From contig OZ004582.1 of the NCBI GenBank assembly GCA_963924555.1, positions 6,820,001 through 6,884,000 of the forward strand: a stretch of DNA of 64,000 bases. Reading direction: 5' to 3'. Position numbers and translations under genes: made by a program. This document shows positions 35,601 to 48,123 of this stretch, piece by piece (position 1 is the first letter of the stretch; the number at the start of each line of letters is the position of its first letter). The notes under the pieces are model-generated. The model saw only the letters and a list, made by a program, of their open reading frames with translations. It was not told the origin of the DNA and did not search any database. Origin of the DNA: Crambe crambe (taxonomy: Eukaryota > Porifera > Demospongiae > Poecilosclerida > Crambeidae).

Positions 35601-38600
35601 GGGAACATTCCTGTGGTATAAAGTACACACTCTTGTTTTTACAGTGAGTGAACAATGCCTACCATTCTGTATTGTATCTTCAAAGTGTAAGTGCATCTTT
35701 CATCATAATTCTCTGCATATCTTTCAAACAGGGATGTAGAGAGGCCACACTCCTTTGCTCGTTGATATTTAATCACAGGCTGCAGCTGCTTATGGTCACC
35801 AATCAGAACTGCATGCTTGCAGAGACTTATGGGCACTATAGTTTCCGGCTCGTATGCCATTCCACATTCATCAATGATGCACTGACGTGGAGAGAGATTC
35901 TTTCTCACTCGGACACCTGATGCCTCATTACAGGTGCAGAAAACTACATCAAACTTCCCCTTCTTGAAAATTTCTCCTTCTGCCCTCATGACTGCTTTCC
36001 TATATTCATTGCACAGCACCCCTGATGCAATTTCTCCCCGATTTTTTGTCGATTCACATTCATCATCAAGATTCCTGACATCTATGAATACTTGATCGCT
36101 TCTTGTTTCATCTCGTATCATGTGATGCAAAGAGTAAGCCTTTGCCCAATCAGGACAACGAGCGGTAGATGTTTGGACATTACTGGAATCAGGCCCTGGG
36201 TAGTCATTCCTTTCAACAGCCCTGCTATAGATTCTCAGAATACTCAAGTCTCTCTGCTCTTCTTTGGCAAAACTTAGCAGTTGATGAAATTTTTCTGAAA
36301 TAATTTTAACACTGATAGTATGATATACGTATAGAGATGTTAGAATGGATCAACATACCAAAAACTACATCAACTGATTTGTTTGAGGGTCCACAGTAGA
36401 GAACACATCCTGAATTTTGAATTCCTTTGTTGATGTTGGCGAATACATAAGCTATGTGAGCTCCGGTTTCACTCTTTCCTGTTCCTATTACGTAAAAGAG
36501 ATACGGATTTTACTTATTATTATACCTAAATACTTAACCTGGCTGATCAAAGACATATTATTAACAGTTATAACCTGGTGGTCCTTGAATTTGCTGAAAT
36601 TTTGTTCCAAGTGCCTTAGACATGGCTTCCTTTTGATACTCATTCAGTACTTTTCCATTTGAAAGGACTGGACTCTGAGTCCATTTAGATATTGATTGAC
36701 AATATTCATCTTCATCTATAATTGTTTGTGATCTCAATCTGAAATACTCGGTGAAATCTATTAAATAATAATTATTATTAGTGATAATGATCACATGCCA
36801 AGTAGAAAGATAACAAATAATCTATTGTAATGTAACTGCTTCTTCTTTGTTCGATAAAATTTTACTAAAATTAATAGAAACAAGATGATTTCTATTTGGG
36901 GTCACATGTGTATATAGCTAGCATAATGATGAAATTGCAAACCTTTTATAGTATAACCATTTGGATAACCGAGTAATTAGTGATAATGATCACATGCCAA
37001 GTAGAAAAAATAACTAATGTAACTGCTTCTTTGTTCACTATCTATTTGGGATCTCATGTATATTAGCTATAGAGTGTAATGATGAAATTGCAAACCTTGT
37101 ATAGTATAACCATTTGGACAACCGAGTAGTGAACCAGTTGCAATATTCTTGGATAATTGGCTTGTTTTAATATTTTTGAGTGCCAATAGTCCTCCATAAA
37201 CTCTCCTGTGGAAAAAATATACGTATATTATAGCTGGAAGTAAAAATCATGGCTTACCTGTAAGATGCGCTCGTTGAAATTATTTGAACCTGGCAAGCAG
37301 ATTCCAACACTTTCTTCATCTCTCTTGATACACGTTTATTCATATCTCCAACCGGCTTCATAAACACAGTTTTATTGTCTTCTCTGTCATCACTTACTTT
37401 GTCGACTACAAAGTGATACACACTTCTTTTTTGGCTTCGATCCTGAAAATTACACCCATACCTAACACATAAAAGGTCTCCTTGCTTCACCATGAAAAAG
37501 GCATGGCACTGATCAGTATACCTCTTCGTAAGTTTCATTTCTACAGATCCATCACAGATATAACCTGTTTCTTTTCCTCTTATAAGTTCAGGCCACTTCA
37601 AATGGACATTGTGAATAACCTTTATCATAGGTTGACAATCCCTGATGGTATTTTCTGCAGCTTCGGCAAGAAGCACCTTCTTCCACAACTCAATATATTC
37701 AGATATATTACTATAACTTCTTTTGGAGGCGTGTGGAAGTTGAATGTCAGAAAAGCATTCGGCTGGATAAGTATTGTGCTGGACACAGATATGTAAGAGA
37801 GGTGAGATTTCCACAAGCTGGAGAGCCGGAGACATCAAATGTCTTCTCATAGACCCAGTTAGCCAAACTCGAAGGATACATGAATCCTTCAATGGTACTT
37901 TGACACTGAAGTCTACAAATAGAGCATTACAACTGACAGAAGTGGGTGAAGTATGAGAACCTGGAAGTGGTGGTAGAATTTGTTTCAATCTCTTCATATT
38001 TTCTTCAGTAGGATTTTTTATGAATTCATGCGTCACTGCCCAACATTTAGATGGAACTGTAACAACTAATTTTTGCTGCTTGGCTTTATGATCCTGAACG
38101 ACTATTACTTGTTTATCTGTATCAGAGCTGAGGTAAATTTTCATCGGAATATCTGAATTTGTGAGGCTGGAAGGCAAGGGTGACGACTGCGGCAAAGATC
38201 CAGCCAAGTCTCCTTCCAAGGAAGTGATTCGAACGTTCCATTTGTAATGCTTACTATCGTCACGTTTCGCTGAAAGGTTAGAAATTCTCAGCTTCATATG
38301 TAAATATTTGAGCTCAAGTTGAGGAAATAATAATTTAATAGTCCCTTTCTGAGTCATGCTAATGAATGCGTAGTAGACTTCACTATTTGACACAAATTCA
38401 CCTGCAAGGTTTAATATTTTCATATCCTTTTCGAAATGTGAAGCTTTTTTTGACTTTTCATTTGCAAGAGTGCAAAGTTCCAAGTGCTCTTTGTGTGTGA
38501 ATTGAATTCTTTGTGATGAGTCTTTAATAAGTTTTTCTGACAACATTCTTTGTACCTGGAGATCAACATATCGCCGTAAAGGAGATGTGAAGTGTGTGTA

Positions 38601-40556
38601 ACTATCTAGACACAAACTGTGATGACGATATTCCGAAACTTCAGTTCGATCCCTCTCTGTACAACAGTATTCGGCAGGTTGGAATTCGGAGCGAATATTC
38701 GAATCTGCAACTGCTAATTGTGGGTAGAGTCTATCTGATGTTAGCAAATTTTTAAGGATGGTCAATTTTCCATCACTGATTAAGGATTTAATATTCTTGA
38801 GTGTTTCAAGAGGTATTTCCAAGGGTATAGGAGTCACATCATTCATTTGTAAATACTCACAGAGATGCAAAGAGTGGTGTAAAATATTTTTACTCTCATC
38901 CATGTGTTTCTTCATCACTTCTTCATTGGGTGCTCGCTGCCTCCTAAGGATAGCAGCATCTGGGTAGAAGGAGCGAATTTCTTTGGCTACTTCATAATTG
39001 ACCCATATCATTAATTCTTCCACCATCATATGGGATTCCCAGCAGTTTTCATCTTCTGGCTCACTACATTCATACACATATGCAGAATCAGAACCTAGCC
39101 TCCTTCTGCGCATGATACAAGCAATCCTGTATACTAATTTTAATTTTTCTTGAAGAGAAAGATCACTCTTCTTATTGTATTTTTCAATCTTTTTTGTACA
39201 TTCCCTCCCAATGGGTTTTCCATCCATTATATTTTGAGCATCTTCATAAGAGAGCTGAATACGTGATTTGATTTGTGCTGACTCTATACCAATCTCAGAG
39301 AGTTCAATATCTGATTTAATATGTGCTGACTTGATACCAATCTCAGAATCGAGCGAAGGAAGATTATCATGTCCAATTGTAACTTTACAAGTTACAGATA
39401 AAACATCTCTTAATCTTCCAGGTACAAGAGAAAGCTGGGCTCTGGTATCTGGTGGAAACATATGCATTATTTTCTCACTTTTTTTCCCACTATAGACAGA
39501 AGTGCATTTGCTTTTAGCATGTTTATCTTCAGTTGAATCTCTTCTAACATGCTTGGCTACATTCGTTATGTGCACTCCTAGAAGATAAACATCATTTAGT
39601 AGTTTTTCTACTGAAATGGCATCATCAAGGTTCTTTGCTTCTTTGGGGTCAATGGTGAAAGCATGAGAATGGAGCTTCAAGCTGTGATCTCTTTCACTAT
39701 CCTTATTAGATGTAGTAGCACATTCACTATTTGAAGATTCATCTTCGTAATGGATGTCATATTTAACTTTCAGTAAATTTTCAGCATCTAATTGAGTGTG
39801 ACCTTTCTTATACGCACCAATTACTATTCCTTGGGGGAATCTATAGTCTTTTCCCCATCTTAGAAAATGTACCAAGAAGACCATATTCTGTGCTTTATTT
39901 AAAGGGATACGAGATTTTATATCGAGGTGATTTTTATCATTGGAGGAGGCTAGATCAAATACAAAAACATTAAATTTTGTGCTTTCCCACTGGACCAGAT
40001 AAGGCGGTAAAAAACGTATTATCATAGGATGCTTGTCGTCAATTGGATAAAACCGACCAGGGTTATCTGTTGAGACTTTGCATAAGAGCCTAAAATCACT
40101 GCCATGCTTAGCAGAACCAGGAATAACATGTCCATAGCACTTTCCAGCTGGGTTTTCAGGAAACACACCAACAGTTACTTCTTCACCATCAAATGCTCCT
40201 CTTCTGTTATCAAAGTTTCTGATTTTAACGATTTCTTTCTCGCTGTCAAATGGGATGGCTTCTCCTTGTCTTTCGGTTATTCGTAAAGTGCAAGTATAGG
40301 TGTCAACATAACTCATTTGATCATCAAACATTATTTTTGTAACTTCTTCCCCTCTACCTGTTCTTGTCTTTTTCTCTGGTTTCACAGATATAGAACTTTC
40401 TACATCCTATAGCATTTTTTTTTCATGTCGCATTGTTGCTATCACTGTCAATTAACTTACCTTATAGTGTTTGGTTGCTCCAGTCCCCAGAAATGGAGAT
40501 TTCGAAGTTTTTTGTTCCATGGTATTAGGTGGCTTGTATACACTACTAAAGGTCAT
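32608..40556 (-). CDS. HELZ2-like paralog lacking helicase 1: RNB plus one helicase (10 exons)
   Basis: My exon chain is 40461-40556, 37258-40406, 37096-37205, 36575-36757, 36359-36484, 35663-36294, 34812-35057, 33710-33863, 33085-33264 and 32608-32714: 1660 codons plus stop, all phases matching. Exon 1 (starts MTFSSVYKPPNTMEQ) has no counterpart in the 14.3-26.8-kb paralog and replaces its helicase 1. The RNB part keeps FTIDPKEAKNLDDAISV and TSPLRRYVDLQVQR; helicase 2 keeps QGPPG+GTGKS, IDECGMAYEPE, GDHKQLQP, QYRM and VGITRSKYG. Exons from 36294 onward are almost identical to the paralog, introns included, while the RNB exon is much more diverged. Probably an RNA-binding nuclease/helicase; its role is unknown. 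The intron near 37000 is partly duplicated in tandem. Confidence 0.9.
34069..34467. repeat. 99-bp tandem repeat, about 4 copies, in an intron
   Basis: Units start with GTGACCACTAGAATAA at 34069, 34168, 34267 and 34366. The last is incomplete. Confidence 0.93.
34531..34559. repeat. Poly-G run, 29 bases
   Basis: Uninterrupted G run inside an intron of the second HELZ2-like gene. True length is uncertain. Confidence 0.85.
35529..35645. mobile_element. MITE, CACTGTAAAAA family
   Basis: The right end TACACACTCTTGTTTTTACAGTG pattern and a complementary left end resemble the element at 3305-3424. The paralogous intron reads CTTTAACTAGTGAACAATG with no insert, so this arrived after the duplication. 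Confidence 0.65.
36777..37128. repeat. Tandem duplication of an intron plus the adjacent exon tail
   Basis: 36777-36974 and 36975-37128 are diverged copies. Both contain TGATAATGATCACATGCCA and, at the end, ATAGTATAACCATTTGGA, which is the last part of the 37096-37205 exon. An exon tail and its intron have thus been duplicated, leaving a decoy donor site at about 36942. Confidence 0.85.
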
Positions 40557-42191
40557 TGTGGTGGTACCTTAATTGCAGGCATAATAGAGCTGATTATTGG
40601 CTAACAAAAAAATTTCGAATTGCTAATTTATTTACTGTATCATGGGGTTGGTTTAGCAAAAATTGAAGTGTGAACCATAATAATGTGACAGTCCCATGTA
40701 TGTAGAATTCCATTTTTTATTAGCCTAATTGAATTTACTATTTCTCAAATATGCTTTGATTTGAGGCCACTATTAATTTTGTTGATCATAAGTTTCTCAT
40801 CAGATGGTTTTGCTCTGACTGATGCTGGTGGGCTGCATAGTATAAGCCATTATGTCATTATTTTGATAGTCATTTTCTTGGAAAAACCAGAGGAGTTGAT
40901 ACAGTCAGAAGTGATGCAGTATAGCAATGGCCAAATCCTGTAGGTATAGAGTAAACTAATGCGGGCGGGGTATGAGAAACTTGTAATCAACCAATAGTGG
41001 CCTGATAAAATTTGTTCCAACTTCTGTCATGTGTTGTTTTATAATGGTTAGATCTCTACACCAAATTTGCCAGTACAGTAGTCATGAGTTATGGTGCCTG
41101 ATCAGAGAAATTTGCAAGGGTGTTTTCTTGTTAGGAGGAAGGCTAGCCACACCCATTATTCACCCATAATCACACCCAGTCACTCCATCTTCTTTTTCTT
41201 CTTCTTTTTCTTGTATGAACTAATTATTTGGTACATGTAATTTATCTATATAAATTGAGGAAAAGGGCCGGTGCTTCTCACTGGATCCACCACACTGCTA
41301 GCTAAGGCCAATGTTAATGATATTCATTTCTGGTCAACCGCCTACATTAAAAGCTATCAGTTTAATTATGCAGCTATTCAGCTGAGCAGCTGCAGACTTA
41401 AAGTGTTTGTACTTGTGATGGCTAGAAAATGGCATATATAATAACTACCGTGGTTATGAGGGAAATCCTGAGAATGTCATTAACACTGGCCTAATATTTG
41501 ATTTCTACGTACTTGGGACTGTCACATGAACCATGAAATCCACAAAAATTAATTCCCCCCATGCCACAACATAAAATACCATAATTATGGTGCTTAATTT
41601 TTGAGAAGCATAAATTTTCATGGTTTTTGCAGATTTAACAAGTAGCACAAAAGTTAAGCACCATGAAAAGTTGAAAATTATTTGACCCAAGTGTATCTGC
41701 ATGGCTCATTATGTCACTGCTATTAGGACTGACTCTAGAAAAAATTAATATCTGACTACTGTCATCTTTTATGTATACAGCGAAAAGATCTTGCAGTATC
41801 TGGAGAGAAATCTAGCTAGCTGCTATTATATCTCTACTATTGCTATCAATGGCTAAAATTTACACAAAAGAGTCGACGAATCTAGGTTAATTAAATTACT
41901 ACATGATTGTATCAAAGCATGTGGAGCCCAAGCATCAAATGGAAGAACTGTGTGAGAGAACTGACTAACTAACTTTCACTGCACTGCATTGGTATAATGA
42001 GGGGGTGTGGTTATTAGTGAATGCACATGCATGTGTACTCTTCACGCAATCTTCATAATTATGGCTAATCCACCTTGAATTAAAGCACTATACAGTACAT
42101 AGTGCATGTTATTATAACAGCTTACTTTGTACATGATTACTCCTGCCTCTGCTCTCTGTATTAGCACAAGTTAGTGTGGGTGAAGATTTAA
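40557..42191. other. Intergenic; one inverted-repeat element, no gene recognised
   Basis: An inverted-repeat element spans about 40763-41005 (GGCCACTATTAATTTTGTTG and an imperfect complement, flanked by TGA on both sides). The rest is AT-rich with no supported coding sequence. Confidence 0.5.
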
Positions 42192-45100
42192 TCATGCTTC
42201 TTTCTTGTGTCTTTGCACTTGTGACAACTATGATTATAATAATATCATTCTCTACAGTGTACACACGTAAACAGCTCTGAATTATTACTAAAATTAATAG
42301 CTGAGCCAGCTGCCTGACTAATGTAGTTCCATAGCTAGCCACTCACCTGGACGCTCTAGAGGCAATTTTACAGCAGGCATATTGCAAGCAGATTGAGATG
42401 AGTTTGTGGTATCTTTCTGTGACTGTAGTAAAGTTGACTCCTTTTTGGCCACTTTATGTGTTCGCTTCCTTGTAGTCTCATTCATTTTTGGTGGTGCTGT
42501 ACTTCTTTCTTGTTTGGATGAACTCAATGCATGTATTATAAGTCTAGAGGGAGGAAGGGATCAAGGGAGGGATTTATTATTGGATAGACATATTAAAGGT
42601 ATGCATAACCTGCATAGCGTACACAGCACTTAAAAGGGATGTGGCTATATATATACTGTCATTTTCATGAGTGTTAATTAATATTTTATAAAAGTAATCT
42701 TTTGTCATTTTTGCCATAAAAAAAGGAGATGAAAACCACACCCCTTTCATAATCTCAGACAAGGAGTCTGGTTATAATCTCTAATAACGAACATGTGATC
42801 ATCATGCAGTTATTTTGTGTTCAAAAGTTATAGCAGTTATAATGAATGATGCACGGTACATGAATGCAGATTTTAGCTGATTTACATAAATTATACTGTA
42901 TAGCGCAATATTTTTGTGGGGAAAATTTTTCGTGGATTTCATCATAATACATGAGAATATGGTTCACATATCAAAACCACAAAAAAATTGACCCACGAAA
43001 ATTTTCGCTATATGGTATGGTACCTGGAAAATAGAAAGCAAAACAAATATTTTGGGAGGCTCATTATTACAGATACCATCATCATGTTGTCATAACAAAG
43101 TTCAGTAATACACTTAGTTTATGTAAATAATGTCATTACAATTGATAGACTAGTGATTATTACATGTAAATCACATTTATTTGGTAGCTAACTAGTCTAA
43201 ACTACCTGCTTCAATTGTAATTAATTAACCAATGTCATCTCCTTTGATGTGTTATCATTCAGTGGTGTATCCACCATTCCGGTTGGTCCGGTTTTCACCA
43301 GACCACTTTTATACGAAACACCACACACCTTAATCATTTGCAAAATTCACACTGGCATAACTTATTACTGATCAAAAAAGTGGGCATGGCCATCTGAAAA
43401 TTTCCAAGCACAAACACACCGGACAACTCAAAATTCTGTGGATACATGCACCCCTGGTTATAACCTAAAATGGTGTAATGTGGAGCCTGCTTCTGGCAAA
43501 TCCTGACGTGATATCTCGTACAAGTACACAGGTAGCACATAATTAGGCACCAAGGAGATGAGTTCTGAGTAGGTAGTCCGGGACAGTCTCGGATTTATCA
43601 CCTCTGTCCCGTCCCACCACGGAAGCGTGGTAGTTTGTTTACTTAACAGCATAACCAGAATCACTAAGACAGCTGCATAGGTTGCATGTATCAACAGTGC
43701 ACAAGGTCAAATAAATACAGCTGTCCAGTTCATGAAAACTTCTCTTCTCCACAATCTATCCAGTTCTTGAGTCCACCTTCTCAATCTGTCCAATCAGTTT
43801 GTCTGAGGTTCCAGTCAGTGGCCAGTATTTTTTGGTGGGGCGGGACTTCAAGAGTATAGGTGTGGCTTGTGGTAAAAGTTTAGTGTCCCTGAAGTTAGTT
43901 TCTCAAAGTTGGGAACTATGTACTAGCATAGGAGGCGAACCCCCCAATATTCAGAAGGGGGCTGATCGAGCCCCCTCGATTATGACATCATGTTCTTAAT
44001 AAGCGTAACTGAAATAGCTTCTTTTTGTTGTTGTTGCTGTTGTTGTTTGTATTTTTAGGCAGCTTAAAAGTAGTTAGCTAGCTGACAAGCTATAATTATC
44101 ATTCAGTGGGAATTGAGACATCACCCTAGAATGCACCAAATCCAATCCAATGAGGCTTAAAATTTTCCTGGGGGAGCATACCCCCAGACCCCCCTAGATG
44201 GTACGCTTTGCATGCTAGTGTGGTCACTCTTTTATTACACTCAGCCCCCCCCAAAATAGATGACCTTCCTCCCCTATGACTAGGTTTTACTTGTCACAAT
44301 AATAATTGTACTTGTACATGTATACATCATAATATTCATTAGGTATAACACAATGGTACACTATTATTACAGTGTCATCAAAGCAGATGAGTGGGATTCC
44401 TATCATTACAGGGTTTGTACATTTACACCATTTCAATCTGAGATCAAAAAAAATTAACCCTATACATTTCAATAGGGCAGCACATGGCGTGCACGTATAA
44501 ACTGGCTGCACCCTCGGACTTGGACCTTTCACAGAGTAATTATATTATATCTAGCTTTGATTTTGGGGCTGATTGACTACTGCACCTCCAATGCTCAATC
44601 TCATGACCAGAGTGACTCTATACATTTTCTAGTGAAGTAGTAGGGGAGGGATAGCCAAATATCTGTGGTTACATGGTCTGTTTGTAATTGTGGAATGGTC
44701 GAGACTTAATGAGCTTTCCTCTATGCTGGATATTGAGACGGTAGCATGATCGGAGCAAGGTAGTTTATGGGCACTGCATATTGCTCATTCCTACAGTATG
44801 CTGTACTTTGTATAAGCTTATAATTATAGCAATAATTATTTATGACAGCAATTCCCATGGGTCTCATGATTATGTAATTATGCCCAAAAACCTAGCTACT
44901 CATTCAAGCTTCGGCACTGCAATCATGATCTGTGCAACTGTTATGATTAAGGAATATCAGCTCTTCTGAATCAGAGTCAACAACTTCAAGGAATTCCAGT
45001 CACCATGTACTCTCCGGTAGGGGTAATGCACTTTGGGTACAGGGATGCTGGGAACAAGGCTATGCAATCATGTGATTGATGATCTGTGTAACTGTTATGA

Positions 45101-45504
45101 CTAAGGAATATCAGCTCTTCAGAGTCAATAACTTCAAGGAATTCCAGTCACCATGTACTCTCTGGTTACCCCTGGAATTTGGCAAAGTGCATCACCCCAC
45201 AGGTAGCTAAGTGTACACAAGTCATGAATACTTTTAAAACTCACTTTTTGATATTAACCTTCTACCTTAGTTTAATCGGTTGAATCAGCCATAATTGATC
45301 CAGTAAAACATTACCATAACTAAATAGTTAGCTAGTTATTAAACTTTACCTTCTTTTTTCTATTGATTTCTGATGTAGATGTCGCTGCTGCTCCCATTTA
45401 AGCCACCATTTCCTTAAGTAGTAGGAAATTAAGGCTATGAATATAGCGAAAATCAAAATGGTGAAAAGATCGGCGAACTGGAATCTTTTCCAATACCACT
45501 TCAT
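42192..45504 (-). CDS. Predicted small single-pass membrane protein (3 exons)
   Basis: Exon 1 (45350-45504) encodes MKWYWKRFQFADLF followed by a hydrophobic segment (about residues 14-30) and a basic stretch, and ends in a strong donor. Exon 2 (42347-42522) continues in phase with a Ser/Thr/Lys-rich region containing NETTRKRTHKVAKKE. Exon 3 (42192-42217) adds QRHKKEA and a stop. The sum is 357 bases, 118 residues. I do not recognise the family. Exon 1 is well supported by its position 110 bp from the divergent kinase start and by its donor. The 2.8-kb intron is long for this window and the exon 2 acceptor is weak, so additional or different exons are possible. Confidence 0.45.
42523..45349. 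other. Presumed intron or intergenic space with repeats
   Basis: Contains an inverted-repeat element at about 42896-43020 (TATAGCGCAATATTTTTGTG and complement) and a direct repeat at about 44926-45040 and 45080-45175 (GGAATATCAGCTCTTC). No other gene seen. Confidence 0.45.
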
Positions 45505-45614
45505 GTCGGTCGAAATTGGGCTCCACCCTATTATATTCTATTCGATCAAGATATTATGCGCATGCGCAAGAAATGAGGCCGGGCTGAGGTAACGCCTCCC
45601 GTTTGATTGGAGAC
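45505..45614. promoter_or_regulatory. Bidirectional promoter with an NRF-1-type palindrome
   Basis: Only 110 bp separate the two divergent ATG codons. The perfect palindrome TGCGCATGCGCA at 45557-45568 matches the NRF-1 (nuclear respiratory factor 1) consensus, a frequent activator of animal bidirectional promoters. No TATA box is seen. Confidence 0.7.
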
Positions 45615-48123
45615 ATGGACTCGCCTCCTAAACAGTTTTGCTACGCTTCTGTTGAGATCTACGTTGATGTGACCCTCGGTCTTGGCTCCTACGGCAAGGT
45701 CTGCAAAGCCAAGTGTGGTCAGCTGCCCTGTGCTGCCAAGATTCTCCATGATACCATGTTCCTGTACAATGATCCAGGGATTCACAGCTTTGCCAGGATG
45801 TTTGAACAAGAGTGCCAGTTTCTCAGTACAATCAAGCATCCAAATATCATACAGTGCCTGGGCACCATCTGTAACCCTCTTTCAGGAAGACCTGTTCTCC
45901 TGATGGAGCTGATGGATGAAAGTCTCACCAAATTCCTGGAGCGATCTACAGGACCCCTCTCATATCATACTCAAGTTAACATCTGCCATGATATAGCACT
46001 TGCTCTAGCCTACCTCCACTTCAACACCATCATCCACAGAGATCTCTCCAGCAATAATGTCTTGCTGATCGGTGAAGGCAGTAGAGCAAAGGTGACCGAC
46101 TTTGGGATGTCCAAGCTTGTGGACATGAACCCTCATATGACCCCTCTCACCCAGTGTCCAGGAACTTCAGTCTACATGCCTCCAGAGGCATTATCAACAC
46201 CGCCTAGGTATACCAGTAAACTGGATTGCTTCTCCCATGGAGTGCTCACTATTCAGGTGATTACCAGGAACTTCCCCAATCCTGGAGATGCGAACAAGTA
46301 TGTTGCAGACCCCAACTACCCCACAGGTCGCATATTAGTACAATTTCCTGAAAAAGATCGTCGTAAGAGAGATATTGATCTGATCGAACCTGATCACCCT
46401 CTCCTTCCAATTGCCCTTCATTGCATCCTAGACTGGGAGGAAGAAAGACCATCAGCAGATGAACTGTGTGAACAACTAGCTTTACTGAAGACAGAGACAA
46501 GGTACACACAAAGTGTGGATTTGAGTAAAGATCAGACCTCATTGGTGCAGAGGCTGCAGTTGGAAGTAGAACTCAAAGAGCAAGAGATCCAAGAACACCA
46601 GAGAGATCTGGAAGCAAAGAATGAAGAGCATCACAGAGCATTGGAGTCAATAGTTGAAGAGTACCAGAGAGAACTGAATGCAAAGGATGAAATGCACCAG
46701 AAAGAGGAGGAGTATCAGAAGATGTATTTCAGAGAGATGGTGGCTAAAGCTGAAGAGCACCAGAGTGAATTGGGAAAGAAAAGAGAAGAATATTGCAGAG
46801 AATTGGAGAGAAAAACTGAAGAGTATCAGAGAGAATTAGAGAAAATGGATGAGTATCGAAGAGAGATGGAAGCAACAGTACAGCAACTACAGAATGAGAA
46901 ATGTCAAAAGGAATTACACCACAAGGAACAAGATGACATTCGACCAGAATCTCAACCACTTGCCAGAGAGTTGAAAGATTTTCCTGTGAGTATGAGTGAT
47001 AGCTGCATGGACATTCCAAAATGGGGCAGGGCCAGTACATAATGATTATTCACTATATGTAAGTATTAGCAATATTTCCTACTTGATTCTATGGACGCAT
47101 AATTGTAGTAATATGTTAAGAATGTCAGTAGGGGCCCACAATAGCTAGTTTGGAAAAGTGAGTGGGATCAAACCAAAGAACTGTGTGTAAGTTGTTGTTA
47201 TATACTATACTATACTATAGCTACAGACTGATTATCACTCAATGAACATTGGAGATCGTCCAGTCACAATGAAATGGAGACAAGGAGAGCCAGCACCGGA
47301 AAATATGACATCATCACTAGGAGCAGCTGTTGTCCATTTAAACACTGCATACTTCTCTCAGGAAAGTAATGTGTATTCGTATGAACCATCAGAAGATAAG
47401 TGGACTAAACTACCACCTTCTCCACTTCGTTACTTCAGTTTAGTGGTTGTTAATGACACACTGACAACTATTGGTGGATGGACTGGTAACCTTAAACGCA
47501 CCAATGCCCTCCTCGGCCTTTCGGAAAGTGGATCGTGGAAAGAATTTCTCCCGCCAATGCCAACAAAACGACGATCTCCAGCTGCTGTCACTACCTTTAA
47601 CCATTTAGTTGTTGCAGGAGGAGAGGGCACTAACAGATATGGGCTGTCCACAGTGGAAGTATTGAATACGGAAAACCTCCAATGGTTAGCAGCCACCAGC
47701 CTACCCAAGGCAATTGGTTATCCGAGCATGGTTCGATGTGATGGTTACTTTTATATCTCTACTGGTAGTACGGTTTACACTTGTTCTGTGGAAAAACTCC
47801 TCCAGTCATCTGATAAGTCTAGTAAGGATGTCGACTCTGTGTGGAGCAGAATTGCAGATGTTAAAGACTGCTCCAAACTAGCTACGTTTGAAGGACACAT
47901 GCTCGCTATAGGAGGTGTAAGTGGCGGTATATCACTGGGAGTCCTTCAATGCTATGACAGGGATGCTAACTCATGGAGCGTGGTATCAGAAATGCCCACT
48001 CCACGATACAATATTCTATCCGCAGTCCTCCCAAGAGAAAAACTAATGGTAGTAGTCGGAGGAGCTGGAAAAGGATTGCTGGAATTTTCAGCTGAAACTG
48101 AGATTTGTTGTTTAGAATATTAA
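45615..48123 (+). CDS. Protein kinase / coiled-coil / kelch-repeat protein (2 exons)
   Basis: Exon 1 (45615-46985) encodes a TKL-like kinase domain: Gly-rich loop GLGSYGKV, ATP-binding Lys in CAAKIL, Glu in FEQECQFL, catalytic loop IIHRDLSSNNVLL, DFG, and PPEAL for APE. A highly charged coiled coil (about residues 305-445, repeated EEYQREL-like heptads) follows. The donor CCT|GTGAGT at 46986 joins in phase to exon 2 at 47227 after CTACAG. Exon 2 encodes kelch repeats, recognisable by IGGW, AGGEG, IGGVSGG and VGGAGKG, probably a beta-propeller for protein binding. The total is 755 residues. If the donor is not used, the kinase ends at 47042 and the kelch part would be separate; the matching phase favours the fusion. 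The start is the first ATG (MDSPPK), close to the shared promoter. Confidence 0.85.

Noticed and set aside
45546..45839. Minus-strand open frame over the kinase start
   Set aside because: Shadow of the kinase exon; it carries no family motif.
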